64,000 bases of DNA from Misgurnus anguillicaudatus (GCF_027580225.2 NC_073337.2:9683001-9747000); one strand, 5' to 3'. Positions 44,551 to 57,354 are shown, counted from the first letter of the stretch. The notes: generated by a model not told the origin, from the sequence alone. Made by a program: numbers and translations.

Positions 44551-47152
44551 GCACCGTTCGGATTTATGGAAGGGGCCACCGGAGGAAAATAGAGGAGGGT
44601 CATGTCTTTTTTTTCTTTGTTGAGGGGAGGGTCATCCAACTTTTTTTTAGTCTAAGGGGAGGGTCACTCAACTTTTGTATTCATGAAAACATCAAAATTT
44701 CAAAGTGGCTTATTGAATGCATGTAGCTCCCTCAGTCCCTCCTCCATCGCTAACAAATGGGTCTGACCCAACAAAATCGCACCATCCCCCAACCCTTGAA
44801 AACATTTGAGAAGCAGCAAATAGCGAATGTGTGTAGGCAACTCTTCAAATATCTTTTCGGTCCCAGTGATTTGAAATTGTGCAATCGACAACATTTTCAA
44901 GGCATTTGAGAGGGCAGGAGTGGATGCAAGCTCCCAAATTTAAGATTTGAGAAATGGAGTTTTGGATAATTTTCAGATCCTGGCAGCATGGGCGGAGCGT
45001 GTGTAAGATTGGTAGCCTTCCCTTGCCACGGACTCCTTGATACATGATTAAGATTAGATTTTTTCCACGCATATCACTATCTGAAAGGCAGCTGTTTCTG
45101 CTGCTTTTACATAAAAATGCTCACAACTGCTCAAAACTTGTTTTCTCTGTTCCAAAATCCAAACAGCGGCTGTTTTATCAAACAGAAGGCTGCATCCTTC
45201 GGAGGTCGCATATGCAGGCTGCATTAGAGCCCTGCACGGGCTTAAAACTCCAGCCCTAACCCGGCCCTGGCCCGAAGTGTTCAAGCCCTACCCGACCCCA
45301 GCCCGACAATGCCTGCAATTTTTTCAGCCCAAACCCGACCTGACCAATATCAATCACTTTTAAGCTCTCTCTGACACGCGCGCTCTTTGATGCGCGCTCT
45401 CTCTCTCGGACGCGAATTCTCAAACATAATAAGAGTTATAAAGTATAAAGTATAGCTTTAGCCTACAGAAATGCTTATTGCTTTAATGTAGGGAGTTATA
45501 ATAGTTAATTGTTCACAGTTCATATTTATGATCTTATAGTCCATTTGAAAATTTTTGTACGAACGACTGTATTCTTCAGAAAAACACTAAATCACTTATC
45601 TTCCCTTACCTGTCGCTGTTTAGTGTGCAATTAATAAATAAAAATTAGTATGGCGTTAATTTTTAAAAGTGTACGTGCACGTCCTCCGCTAGCAACACAG
45701 AAATAGCAAAAAGCGCAATCGGCTAAACGAGCATTAAATATTAATGACATTGATTTTTTTGTTTTTATTAATTTATATTCACAAAACTTATCAACAAAAC
45801 ATCGATTAAAATTTAGAGACAAATTATATGAAATGAAATTCATTTTGAAGTAGCAAGAAAAACTTAAATTAAACTCGAAAAATAATGTCTGACCCATTAC
45901 AATTCTACCTTCAAATTGACCTTTACAATGCCCTATATGGCGTTTAAAATTACGGTCTATCTTTCGTAATAAGCTAACTAAATTTAAACAAAACATAAAC
46001 AACATTACAACAATATTCAAACCCAACAATACTCAAACATAAATATAAAACAGACATTATCTATAAGGATACATAAAACAATCTGATATAGCGTTTATAA
46101 TAGCTGGTTGGTAGATGTTTACTATTTTTGGCAAATGCGAGGATGCAGCCCTCCGTTTGAGAAACGGACAATCAGAAATCCTGTCATCAGCAACAGAGCA
46201 GCTGTGGGAATGTTGTGAAATAGCAAAAAAATAGCAAAAATTAAGTTATTATTTTTTATATTCTTTCATAAACAAAGGCTATACAAGTAATACATTACAG
46301 TGTTTTTAAATCTAATTGTGATTACGTTAATTAAAAATTAATTCATATTGAATCTTAGGCATATTTTTATGACACATCCGGTACGCCCTTAAAAATACAT
46401 GGGGTTATGAGCGTAAAGTTAGGTTAATATTAACTCTTGCAGGCAGCCAACATTTACAAACATGGACTTATATACACATACAGTATTTCAAGACGAATCA
46501 GAAAAAAAACAACGCGTCAAATTCAAGCTTGCAGTCGACATAACAACAGCATTAAAGTTTGAACACATATGATGATCTAGTAGAGCCAAACGCAGGATTT
46601 TGCTGCCATGCCAAATCACCCATACACTATACCTGCTTTATTTTAAAAGTAGCATTACTTTCGGAATGTATAGCTTTTTAAAATAAATTTAAATTTATGG
46701 GAAGCGTTTATGCTTGGATGTGTAGATTGTTGCTATGGCAGGTGGCACCTTGGAGGTTTTGGGGAAAAACTATATAAATTGGTTTTGCATTTTAAGTTTG
46801 ATTCTGTAGGGACAGACCTCGTGTTTAAGTCTTAAACGTAAGAGCACTCGTGCGAGGATGCCTGAAAGAAAACATGCAATTTCTCACTAGTCCTCTATAG
46901 GAGGTGATGTGTAAAGTACACAGTGGTTTGTCGTTCATCATAGTTGCAAAAAACAATGGCTTCTGAACATCTTTGCCAAGCGCGAACCAGTACAGAAATC
47001 AATAAATTATCGGGGAGGGTCATTCATTTTTTTCACAATCATTTTGGAGGGTCACAGAAAATGTATTGCAGGTGAAGGGACATGTCTTTTTTGTCAACAG
47101 ATCTCAAAACTCCGGCGGCCCCTCAAATAAATAACGAACAGTCCCTTAGTGT
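44551..47152. mobile_element. 2.6-kb insertion with imperfect TIRs, itself interrupted
   Basis: The left end GCACCGTTCGGATTTATGGA..GGGGCCACCGGA pairs with the right end TCCGGCGGCCCCTCAAATAAATAACGAACAGTCCC read reversed. GGAGGGTCA motifs occur near both ends. A hAT-type relic lies inside (45226-46140). No intact ORF. Confidence 0.6.
45226..46140. mobile_element. hAT-type relic, related to 1-190
   Basis: The left end AGAGCCCTGCACGGGC is followed by GGCCC/CCCGAC-rich repeats. The right half (45850-46140) matches the first 190 bases of the window. No transposase recognised. Confidence 0.55.
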
Positions 47153-47384
47153 TGATTCTGGGACAACACACTGGAATCCACACATCTCTGTGTTATTATT
47201 GAAACAACACATTTTGTGTTACTTTTAACACAACATGTGTTTTATTTGAACAAAAAATCAACACAAAATGACACACAATGTGTTAAAATTACAAATAATG
47301 TGTTAAAAGCTTAACGCACAAAGATGTGTAAATCCTTTCTAAGAGTGTAGATGAACTGAAATGAACTAGACCAGACTAGTCATC

Positions 47385-47530
47385 AACCCTGTTCCTCGAG
47401 ACCCACCCTACTGCATACTTAATCCTGCTTCAACACACTTGACTCTAATTGTATAGGGAGCCAGGTAAAGCTTGACTGGCAGGTTTAAGTGTGTTTAATT
47501 AGGCTTGGAGTTGGTCTACCGGTAGTTCAT
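47385..47530. mobile_element. hAT MITE left part, relative of 5402-5770
   Basis: ATCAACCCTGTTCCTCGAGA, CTGCATACTTAATCCTGCTT and TTTAAGTGTGTTTAATTAGG match the copy at 5402, which carries a nested MITE at this point. Confidence 0.8.
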
Positions 47531-48220
47531 TTTCAATAGAAGACATGTAAAACAAATGTGGAAGCGGTCTAACGTGAAATTAAAAAGGTAAAAGTGGTAC
47601 GTTTGTCAAGTATGGAGCGCATACTCGAAATGTGACATTTGCATTTAATCCATCCAAGTGAATAATGAACATGTGCAGCATTTGGGGTTTAGGTGCCTTG
47701 CTCAAAGAATTGTTACTGACAAAATTCAGCCATTATTGACCAGCTTTCTAGTTTTGGCAAAGTTTTACTGTCCTTCCAGAGAGTCAATGAGACTCTCAAT
47801 GCACATACATACACCTTATGCTATTTTGACTGTATTCACACTGTTTTGCATATCTGAATGACTGACTGTCCACACTGTTTATCACAACTGTTCAAGTTTG
47901 ATTTGTTTCCCAGAATAGCTATTTGTTTCTATAGCAATACGTTGCATGGGACACCTTGAAATAGGTGTGCTTGAGTTCATGTTGTGCTGTGCAGATTGAT
48001 CGACGTGTGAAATCAAAATACAGTGAAGTGCTTTTAGATCACGCTCACGTTACTTCAATGTCATACAACTCTGTCTACTCAGTGCCATTTCATATAACTT
48101 ATTGGATTAAATGCTAATCCTGTACAGAATTTTCATTGTGTGTGAGAAGGAAATGAGTGTGTCACTTAGTAATGTTTCCAGGGCATGGTTGCATTCGATA
48201 TAAAGCACACCAGCATTACC
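47531..48220. other. Non-coding, nothing recognised
   Basis: Searched by eye for further cmah-like exons on the minus strand (exon 4 would be expected here in an intact duplicate). None seen. Confidence 0.5.
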
Positions 48221-48280
48221 TGAACACAAGCAGTAAAAATATTGAAATGAGGAGGAGATTACAGATTGTGTAAACCTTAC

Positions 48281-48393
48281 CGTGAGTTCTCCAACTTGTA
48301 GCTCCTGTGCCTCTCGAGGGTCCACAGTTCAAGGGTCGGGTGGATTCAACTCAACCAGCTCCAAACTCCCTTCAGTATTTAACAGCACCACCT
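48281..48393 (-). pseudogene. Pseudo-exon: diverged copy of cmah exon 3
   Basis: 113 nt, the same length as exon 3, with acceptor (TATAG) and donor (ACG|GTAAGG) both preserved. The frame runs through LELVELNPPDP, then the conserved Trp codon TGG has become TGA (48329-48331). Flanking intron sequence also matches: GATTACAGATTGT on one side, and a cyprinid-type repeat about 90 bp away on the other, as beside true exon 3. No other cmah exon was found nearby, so this is a fragment duplicated at DNA level, not a processed copy. Confidence 0.85.
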
Positions 48394-48655
48394 CTATACA
48401 TACAAACACAATAACAAGGGACACATGTTCTCAGAACACTGACATACTTTTTATGTTGCGATTAAAAAATAAAGCAAAACATCTTGGTTACTGTAACCTC
48501 TGTTCCCTGAGATAGTGAATGAGATGCTGCGTCATGAAATTACACTTTTGGGAAACGGCATTAGCATTTGAGTATTTGAATATCTTGATAAACTAGTCCA
48601 TCTTTTGGGTGACAAGAGATGATGACATCGGTGACGAACGATACCGTAGGGCAGT

Positions 48656-49793
48656 GGTTCTTAACTCCAGTCCTCACCCCCTCCCCCAGAACATTTTAGA
48701 TGTCTTCATATATAAAACACCTGATTCAGTTCATCAGCTTGTTAGTGTGTGTATATTAAAGGATAATTCCGGTATTTAACACTTTGAGTCTCATTTCTGG
48801 TTTGTTTTGGATGAACTACAGTGATGGACACTGAAATTTTGACAATGGGTCGGGTCTTGACTTTTTGACTAGTTTAGAAGCGTCTCTTGACTGCTTCAGA
48901 ATGGAAGTCAAGAGCCATCCACAAACATGTCATTAAAACAACACTTAACGTTCATTTTCAAAACTGTACTACTCACGAGTGGTTCGTGGTGTTCGTTGAT
49001 GATTAAAAACAAATATATTGGCGCAATGTATGATTTCAATCCGTGTTATTTGCTATAGTGGAACTATTTTTTCAGATACCTTATAACCGCGTATATACTT
49101 CCGCTCTATTGAGTCTGAAGCGTTAGCACACTCCCGACCACTTGATGGCGACAACCACTTTGCTGTACAAGGACGCTGAACGGAACTCGTGTCTAGCGTA
49201 TAGACAGTCACAATCGAGCTCAACTTCAAACCTAAGGCTGGTCACTGAGCCATCAAATGTGGGAAAAATTTCTTTTGAGCGAAAAAACTACAACCACATG
49301 TAAACAGAGCCTTTTCCGTTTCCAGGCTGCGGAGTGATATATCAGCGAGCAATGAGTCTTCCAAGAGAAGTCAATGGAATTTTACAAAATGCCAAATAAA
49401 ACACGACAGAAACTGTATTTCGCTACACAACTTGTTTTTAATCATCAACTAACACCACAAACCAATCGGTGAGTAGCACAGTTTTGAAAATGAACGTTAA
49501 GTGTTGTTTTAATTACATGTTTGTGCATGGCCATTGACTTCCATTCTGAAGCAGTCAAGAGACGCTTCTAAACAAGTCAAAAACTCAAGACACGACCCAT
49601 TGTCAAAATTTCAGTGTCCATCACTGCAGTTCATCCAAAACAAACCAGAAATGAGACTCAAAGTGTTAAATACCGGAATTATCCTTTAAGGAAATGTTCT
49701 GGCAGGAGCCTGATGAGTGGAATCAAGTGTTTCATATAAGAAGACATCTAAAACATTCTGGGGGGGCCAAGGACTGGAGTTGAGAACCACTGC
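48656..49793. mobile_element. hAT MITE split by a TA-flanked foldback
   Basis: Termini CAGTGGTTCTTAACTCCAGT and ACTGGAGTTGAGAACCACTG. Flanks CCGTAGGG and CCATAGGT agree at six of eight positions, as expected for an old 8-bp target duplication. It contains the element at 48759-49686. Confidence 0.8.
48759..49686. mobile_element. 928-bp foldback element with about 270-bp arms
   Basis: Ends AAGGATAATTCCGGTATTTA and AAATACCGGAATTATCCTT, TA on both sides. The arms pair to about 49020/49430 (GTCTCTTGACTGCTTCAGAA, AACACTTAACGTTCATTTTC). No ORF. Confidence 0.92.
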
Positions 49794-50069
49794 CATAGGT
49801 ATTTAAGGCATGTCAGCTTCTGGAAAATAATGAAGAGAGCTCTATAGGCACAAGGAGTTATGACAATGAGATGCAGCATTTCGTTCCTTGTATTAATGAA
49901 CAGAGGTTACAGTCGTAACCAAGACGTTCGACTTTTAAGGGAACTCATTGCTGCATCACGAAATGACACTTTGGGGAACGAATCCACATCATACCATGGT
50001 GTTTACGCACAAATCAGGACATAAGAACCGGGTTACCAGGTAGGCATGAGAGGTCCAAACTGTAGGACC

Positions 50070-50760
50070 TCATAAACCCACTGCGCAAAGTGACGTTGGA
50101 ATGACGTCTTTTTCATGTAATTTTTGGACGTCCAAATTTGGTCCATAAAAGGGGTTGTTTTGTAAAGCCAGTCGACGTCTTTTTTTCGACGTCTTCTGCA
50201 TGTCTAAAGGTTGACATCTGTAGGACCTCTGTGTAAGGAAAAGAGACATGAAAAAAGCGAAATGGGATGATTGTCTCTGCAATTCACCTATCCATTGCAA
50301 CACCGGGACACTTCAGTAATTTCCTGCCGGCCGTGGGATTTGAACTACCAATCTCTGTGTTACAAGCAAGTCTCGCTAACCACTCAGCCTTTCAGACTTT
50401 AGGCCTTACACCCGTCCTGGCAGATATACCAGCGTTTTTACACCAATCACCATGTGCTTTTCCTCGCAAGAAGCGTTGAAGACGACGGGGGAAGCGCAGA
50501 GGTGTCCTGGTCAGATTCAAGGCTTGCCTGGTGTCCACATCTGTGATGTCATCTCATGATGGATGTTATGTTCCTGGTGCCAGGTTTTCGCTATAAATGA
50601 GAGGCAGGTGGCTCCGTCCTGTCTTCCCCAGAATGACTTCAGAGGCCGACCTGTCAACTGTGTCTTCTCCTCCTATGCGGGTTCGGGTCCGTAGAAGTGG
50701 TGTGGATTCTTCGAACTGTGCGGCGCTGTATTTTTAAAGACTCGTTTTACAATCTTGATG
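50070..50760. other. Non-coding with a MITE-like segment
   Basis: 50080-50230 has ACGTCTTTTTCATGTAATTT and ACGTCTTTTTTTCGACGTC, like common fish MITEs with GACGTC motifs. The rest is unassigned. Confidence 0.45.
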
Positions 50761-50769
50761 ACTGTGACA

Positions 50770-53470
50770 TGCCTGCAGAGTAGCCGAGAGAAAATGGAAA
50801 AGAGATAAACTTAAAATCTTGTTCGAAATGATGCAGGACGCATTATGTTAATACCAGAGAGCAGTTAAATCTGCTAAAACTGTTTTTCTGACTTTGTAGC
50901 CAGTAACAGTCAGTGGCATCAGGTTCTTTTTAATGTTTTTAATTCTCTAGTTAACCCATGTGATTCAGATCGTATTGTGCCATCTTTAATACTATGTGAA
51001 AACTTTCTGAAATAATTTGTGGACAAAATGGCTGCTCTCAGTTTTCCACCCATCACGGATATTAGTAGCTCCCCCATATTTTTCCCCAGCTATCTTTTAG
51101 GAGTTTGAGCCGGTAACATTCTCCTATCTTTCTGACATAGTTAAACAGCTACGTCCTGCAAAACTGCCTCCTTGACATTATTCCTGCATGCTTGGCTAAA
51201 GATGTCTTTGACACTGTCTCTGTCTCTCAGCTCAGGGTGTGTACCATCGGTTTTTAAACATGCTGTTGTGCAAACTCCCTTTTTTATCGAAAGTGAGTTA
51301 TTTTTAATCAACTTCAATCATTTATAGATGAATTTAGTACTTTTTTCAGTCTGGTTTTAACCCCGTCACAGTACAGGAACAGCTCTTTTAAGAGTTTATA
51401 ATGATCTTCTTTTAACTATGGACTCTGCTGTTTTATTCCTTTTGGACTTGACTGCGGCCTTATAGGGTCAACCACTCTATTCTTTATCTAGACTTGAACA
51501 GTGTGTCTACATTAAGGGCATAGCTCTTAAATGGTTGTAATCATATTTGACAGACAGAAGTTTTTCTGTTCAGCTTGGTGAATTTTCATCATCTGCTGGC
51601 CCTCTTTTTTTGTGGGATGCCCCAAGGATCAGTATTGGGCCCTATGTTGTTTTCTTGGTATATGGGGTATATTTTTAGAAAACACAATATCACCTTCCAA
51701 ATTTACTTGCCTGTCAAAACAAATGACAAAGCTTCATTTCTGTCTCTTGAAGGGACATTTCATCGATAGAAACATTAATCTTTATTGAAAGTGGGTCATA
51801 TTTGTAGTCGAAATGTAACATAAATTTAAAATTTTGTGCCTATTTAATGGAGAAAAGACAGAACGTGAATTTAGGGCACTTTTTTATGGAAAACTACAAC
51901 TCCCACAATGCACAGCTCTGCAAGCCAATCACATTAATTGGAACACTGCTCAGATATGCTATTGTGTACATAAATGCCATGTTAGTATAACAAAGAAAAT
52001 AGAAACACTCACTTTATAGTCAGAAGTTCGTTTATCCCTGCAGGCTTTGGCTGTCGATTCCAGTTAAGGATTCTAAAATATATAAAATATAGGTAGAAGC
52101 AAACTTCATTCAGTTTGAAATATTTTTGAGAGTGCTTGGCCAAACATGTATATTCCCAAAGAAGAAAATGCCACATCCTGCACACAAACGCGTACACCGC
52201 ACAATAGGTATACTACACAGATGCGCTGGCTCCGTGCTCATAAGCCGAAACACGGCTGTGAAATACGTCCATATCCTGATCTGATGCGGAAATGTTATAT
52301 AGAAAGCACACAGCGAGAGTACGGCCACTACTAGTCCGTCCAAGCTCATATACTCCACTGACGCCCTGGCTCAGCCCTTGTGCCTGAAGCCGAAACACGT
52401 CTGTGAAATAAATACGCGCAAATACCTCTTCCTGCCCGGGGACATAAACAAAACAAACTTTCATATCCTGATCTGATGCAGATCGAGCCAATCCGGGCTT
52501 CTCTACGCAGCAGAGGCGGAGGGTTGCGGCGTCTTCCCCGGGATCCTCCACGCAGCCAAAGCCCAGGGTCCGGCCTACTCCTCAATAACCTTTCACTATT
52601 ATTGTAACATGAAGTCTGGCTCGCTCCACAATGTCTGTTTTTTTCATCTGTGTTTGTATATTTTCGTAAGTCCCACCCATCTGTAATAGGTCTGTAGCCT
52701 GAGTAGGTCCCACCCATAGCCCTCACCTTGGAAAAATGAGGAATGAGTGTCTGTAGACTTTCACCCTCGACAAAGACATAGCAGTTCCTTCTTTCAATGA
52801 AGCAAAATGATGATTTTTACATCCTTGAAAGAAGGAAGTGCAACACTGAAATCTGTATTTCTCCCCTATCATGGGAAACTGAGAGAATGATGCACGACCA
52901 TTCAAAAACATGACTGGGGTTCTAACAATACAAAGCTTAATGTAAATTGGTAAAGTGTCTTTTTAATTGCCTGAGAGATTTAAAAATATGCCTGGATCAG
53001 AATTTTCTTAATTTGTCTTAATATAAATAAGACTGAGAATGTTTGAGGATTTAAGTGCTTGTGTTGGTGCACTTGGTAATTTAGGTTCGTTTTTGTTCGT
53101 CCATTTAGCAAGAATCTTTGTATATTTATCAGATCTTTTACATGTCCACGCTCCTGTTAAAGCACTGAGCCTGTCCAATCAGGCTCTCCTCAATGTACTG
53201 AGAAATAAAGGTGACTGAGCTTTTTCTGTGGTGGCACCGAATTTGTGGAATATTTTACCTGTACACATAAGAACTGCTCAGACTGTTGGAATTTTTAAGT
53301 CATTATTTAAGACACACCTGTATTTCTTGGTTTTTAGTTCGAGCTGAGCTAAGACATTTTTGATGTTTTAACTGTATTTGTCTTATTTGTGTGTGATTTT
53401 TTTCTGGACATTGTTAAGCACTTTGGTCAACCATGGTTGTTTTTAAATGTGCTATATAAATAAATTGATC
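50770..53470 (+). mobile_element. L2-like LINE relic, interrupted
   Basis: 50840-51300: decayed ORF2 linker (AVKSAKTVF near 50870). 51340-51740: RT with many stops (TALLRVYNDLLL, CGMPQGSVLGPMLFSWYM at 51611-51665; the YADD box is deleted). 52990-53350: C-terminus (WNILPVHIRTAQTVGIFKS, THLYFLVF). The 3' tail TTAAGCACTTTGGTCAACC..TGCTATATAAATAAATT is at 53415-53465. About 51745-52985 is a later insertion. Confidence 0.82.
51745..52985. other. 1.2-kb insertion in the LINE with an internal direct repeat
   Basis: Class unknown. Contains two direct copies of a module with AAGCCGAAACACG.CTGTGAAA and CATATCCTGATCTGATGC at 52217-52300 and 52370-52490; the second copy has about 45 extra bases. No recognised protein. 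Confidence 0.5.
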
Positions 53471-54974
53471 TGAAGTGAACACTCGATTAACTGGGGGCAG
53501 CGCAATCAAAGGGGCGGGGCGTACACGTCATGGTGAAAATGAAAATATTTTTATTAAAACACTCAAATAAAACTTAATTTTGAAGAAACTATGACAGAAC
53601 AATGAACACTTACTAGATAATTAATAAATGAAATGTTTTTAACAGAAACCTCTTACAGGAATAGTTGCGTGATGAAGAGAAACTAAAGGGTTAATAAGCA
53701 CAAACAGAAGTAATTTCTATATGACGCACTCTACATAATAGTAAGCCTTTATTCAACATAAATGTACAATGTGCATCTATCTGCATAAAATGCAAGACTT
53801 CAACTAAGTTTTCAACTAAGTTATGTACAGAAAGTTTAATTAACTCCCTTTGTGGATGTGCATCATAAACAGCTCGCTTTTAAACACGTCCAGTTAAAGC
53901 ACAAGCTTCATAACATTAACCAGCTTTAAGTCTTTTGCTATCATTTTAGTGATTAGCTGTGACTTGTCGTCATTTTCGTGATCGATCAGCAAAGCCACAT
54001 TCGAGTACTCGATCAATCGAGTACTTGTGCCCATCCCTAATTTGTTATGCCTAATTGTATTATTAATGGTAGCATATATAGGTAAACTGATCTCTGAAAC
54101 AATGAAGAGGGGAGAAGACGAGCATATATTACAACTGTGCAGAGAACTTTGGCAGCAGCTAACATATTAATTTTACACAGTAACGATAGCTCGGTGTAGT
54201 AGTTGATACGTTTTAGATATGACATATAAGCAGAGGTAATTTACTTCATTTATTTCCATTGTTATTAGAAATAAACTACAGTAAAAGGACACTGTTGTTA
54301 TTGATTCTATGTGGAAGTCTATCGGACGTTTGTTCAAACCGTCAATCAGAGTCCTTTTGGTCCCCCTCAATGTTCAACCTGTTACAGGCTTGTCAGAATG
54401 TTATGTGTTTTTTTATAGTTGTCTTATACTTTTTAGACACTGTTATTTGAAGGCATTATTTTAATTACAGACGGCAAATCTACAGTGAGGAAACCAGAAG
54501 TCTCCCGTTTTAGGGGGACAGTCTACAGTCCACAACAATAATTTCCGTGGCATTCTCACGGATCTCCGCATTTTTCCATGCCCCTACCACGGATGGTCTT
54601 TTTCCGTGGCATTCTCACAAACCGAACTCTAACCCCAATGCCAGGCGACAATTGTTTAGAAAATATAAAAGAATAAAGCAGAAAAATTAGCAAAAAAATT
54701 CTGTGCCTATCCCACGGAACTTTGTGAGATCAGAACAGCTTGTGCCAGCGCAAACCATCATTTTGGCATTAAATAACGACCGTTGGGATTTACTAAAGAC
54801 TCGCAGTTGATAATTAATGCTGAAAAAGTTTTTTAGTTATTTTTGCAAATGACCTTATTGCAGAAGCATTCCTAGCAGTTTCCCTTTTAGATGCAAAATT
54901 TATGGGAGGAGATTATTTAAATGATTTACGCAACGCGATTTACTAATTTTGTGCGTGTGATAGCTGGTATTTGC
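53471..54974. other. Repeat-derived, no gene
   Basis: 53480-54030 ends with TCGAGTACTCGATCAATCGA, a common hAT terminus, and begins with AACACTCGATTAACTGGG. 54540-54640 has a duplicated TTTCCGTGGCATTCTCAC. 54780-54974 is the left part of an element split by the insertion at 54975. Confidence 0.5.
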
Positions 54975-55209
54975 TAGTGTTGTAGAGACCGGTCTCAAGA
55001 CCACTTTTTAAAGGTCTTGGTCTCGTCTTGGAATCGACCACATTTTTACTCGGTCTCGTCTTGGTCTCAGACAAAGAGGACTCAGAATTTTATTTCAAGA
55101 TTCGTCAAGACCACAACTGATGGCACATCACAATTTTACTTTTATCATTAATTGTATGCAGTTTATTCAGGTTTGGCATATGATGTTGGCATTGTTTTAA
55201 CATTGTTTA

Positions 55210-56771
55210 TGTCACAGGTCGGAGCGGACCACAGATGTCATGAGTCACGCCCCTTCCTAGGTTCCATCTCGAGGAGGTCCCAAGAGCACCCCAATGACCA
55301 GACACACGAGAAGAGGTAAGTACTTTTAAAATAAACTTTATTTAAATTATTTAAAATGTAAGCAGGGGAAGGGAAAGGGGGAACTAAAATCAACTCTCGG
55401 TCCTGAGTGTATGGACCAGGAAGGCTCAGCTTCGTTCCAGGGATACTCATGTGAGTCTTTCCAAGATGTATGCTCCTCTTGAGCGCGTTTACCTTCCACA
55501 AGGACAGATGGGGGGGATATGACTCGAGCACTGCTGTTCGTTGGACCTACCACGGCCAGGCCGGGGATGCAGACAATTACCGGGGTTGAATGCTTCCCTC
55601 TCCTCTCTTCCACACTATGGGACCAGAGATCTAGACAGGGGCGAACTTCCAGAAGAACTCCACAGTAAATCAACACACTCAGCGGTCACACAGCAGTACT
55701 ACGTACAACAGAGAATACTTCCCCACATTAACGTCTTCCCACGCTGTTCGGGGTACCTTACTTGGTTGTCTATCGTTTCACTGTCTCTCGATGGATACAG
55801 AGGGTCAGAAGTTATAAGCGGCAGATATAAAAGGGGTGGTCACCACTGGCGCAGCAGACGTTTTCCTCCCCACAGGATTTCCTTCTCAGCCTAAAGGACA
55901 AGTGCAAACAACAGGGACACGGCACAGCACTGCAATTTCCAAGTGTACACACGTCGACACAGACTCACCAAATATACTTCACACACTCTAGTGACTTACG
56001 GTCGGCACCTTACGTTTGGACCGAGAGCTCGTCCCGGTGAGAATCCAGTTTACTGGTACTGTAAGTGGCCCACAGTTGACGTTGCAGCCGCAACAGAATA
56101 ACGTCCTCTCGTTACAATCGACACCCGGCTCGCCCACAAATCCTTTCCACCGTGGGGCCGTTTGCACACTGTTCCACAATTCACAACAGCAGTTGGTACT
56201 CTATATTCAAGGTAAGGTATCTAGATATATTAATCATTCAATGTACTCACGGATCTGTTGATGCTAATCTTCCTCTCTTTGTCGTTGCAGCTACTCACAC
56301 ATACACAGCCAGAAGGGTGACATTCACTGGGCTCCAAATCCCCTAGCAGCTCTTCGGGTAAGTATCTCTCTTTGCATACAGGCAGCACAAGTTATCACAG
56401 CGTTTTATCCAAGCGGGTTTCCCATTCCAAACCTGTATCTTCTGTTTGTCCCGCTTCTTCTTCGGTCCAAATCTGTAGTATATCCCTCTCTGTTTCCTCT
56501 CTGAATGCCCCAACGTTCCGCTCTACCCACAGCATCTGCTGGAAATCAACAACAACTTCCTGTATTCCTACTGCCCTTTTTATACTCCTCTTCCCGGCTG
56601 GATCGCCCAATCATCGATCGCCACGTTCAATAACACACCTGTTGTCAATCCTGCCCCAATTTCGATCTCGCGGGGTTCCCGGAAGTGGCTGGTGTTTTAA
56701 GTATAGCGTCCGGGCGGAACTAATCTTCGGCCACTTTTGGTTCCGCCCCTTCAAAAAGTCACTCCGTGACA
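55210..56771 (-). mobile_element. Solo LTR, family A, copy 3 (1562 bp)
   Basis: On the minus strand it starts TGTCACGGAGTGACTTTTTG and ends GACCTGTGACA, with 4-bp duplications TTTA (55206-55209 and 56772-56775). It matches copy 1 over both ends, but lacks the copy 1 tandem array. Confidence 0.88.
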
Positions 56772-56817
56772 TTTAAGTTTCTCCCAATGACAATTTTTCT
56801 AATTTTATTACTAAAAA

Positions 56818-57183
56818 CGGTAACACTTTATTTCGATAGTCCACTTTAGACATTTTACTAACTATAAGTAACCTTCCAACTACTTATCAACTACCAATCT
56901 TTAGAGAATTAGTAAACTGTCTGCTTAATATCTACTAACACTTTATTGTGATGATATCTCAACAGACTTTCAACTGTCTATAAGTATCTTTGCAGGTGCA
57001 TGTCAACTTATTCCACTAACCAAAACCTCTTCCCTAACCCTAACCCTTCCCGTCTACTAATACTCTAATGACAGTTAGTTGACGTATAGTTGCAAATTAT
57101 TGAAAGTTAGTTGACATGTAGTTGCGAAGTTATTTATAGTTAGTAGAATGTCCAAAGTGGACTATCAAAACAAAGTGTAACCC
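56818..57183. mobile_element. Foldback MITE
   Basis: GGTAACACTTTATTTCGATA and GTCCACTTTAGACATTTTAC pair with GAATGTCCAAAGTGGACTAT and CAAAACAAAGTGTAACCC. Inner sequence ACTAACTATAAGTAAC / GTTATTTATAGTTAGT also pairs. Confidence 0.9.
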
Positions 57184-57354
57184 TAAAAACGCCTGCATTG
57201 TGTTAAGTGGCAACCATCGAAAGACAGTTCAGATTAAATGGTTAAGTTGATTTCAGCTCTTTAGTGTTTGTTCACTTTAATTAGCTTATAGACAAAGATA
57301 AAATCCCACATATCTGCAATGCCTTTGATTATTTTATCAACTTCTCTGATCGCA

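Larger units (their letters stand above)
44514..47349. mobile_element. MITE with TACACTCTTAGAA termini, split by larger insertions
   Basis: The left end TACACTCTTAGAACGGATGT and right end TCCTTTCTAAGAGTGTA are the inverted repeats. The interior near 47155-47330 is rich in AACACA/TGTGTT, like the left end. Everything from about 44551 to 47152 is a later insertion. Confidence 0.75.
48489..49990. repeat. Cyprinid-type repeat, relative of 12199-12575, with nested elements
   Basis: The left end GTAACCTCTGTTCCCTGAGA and right end AACAGAGGTTACAGTCGTAA..CAAGACGTTC match the blocks beside cmah exon 3. It is interrupted by a hAT MITE (48656-49793), which contains another element. Confidence 0.7.
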
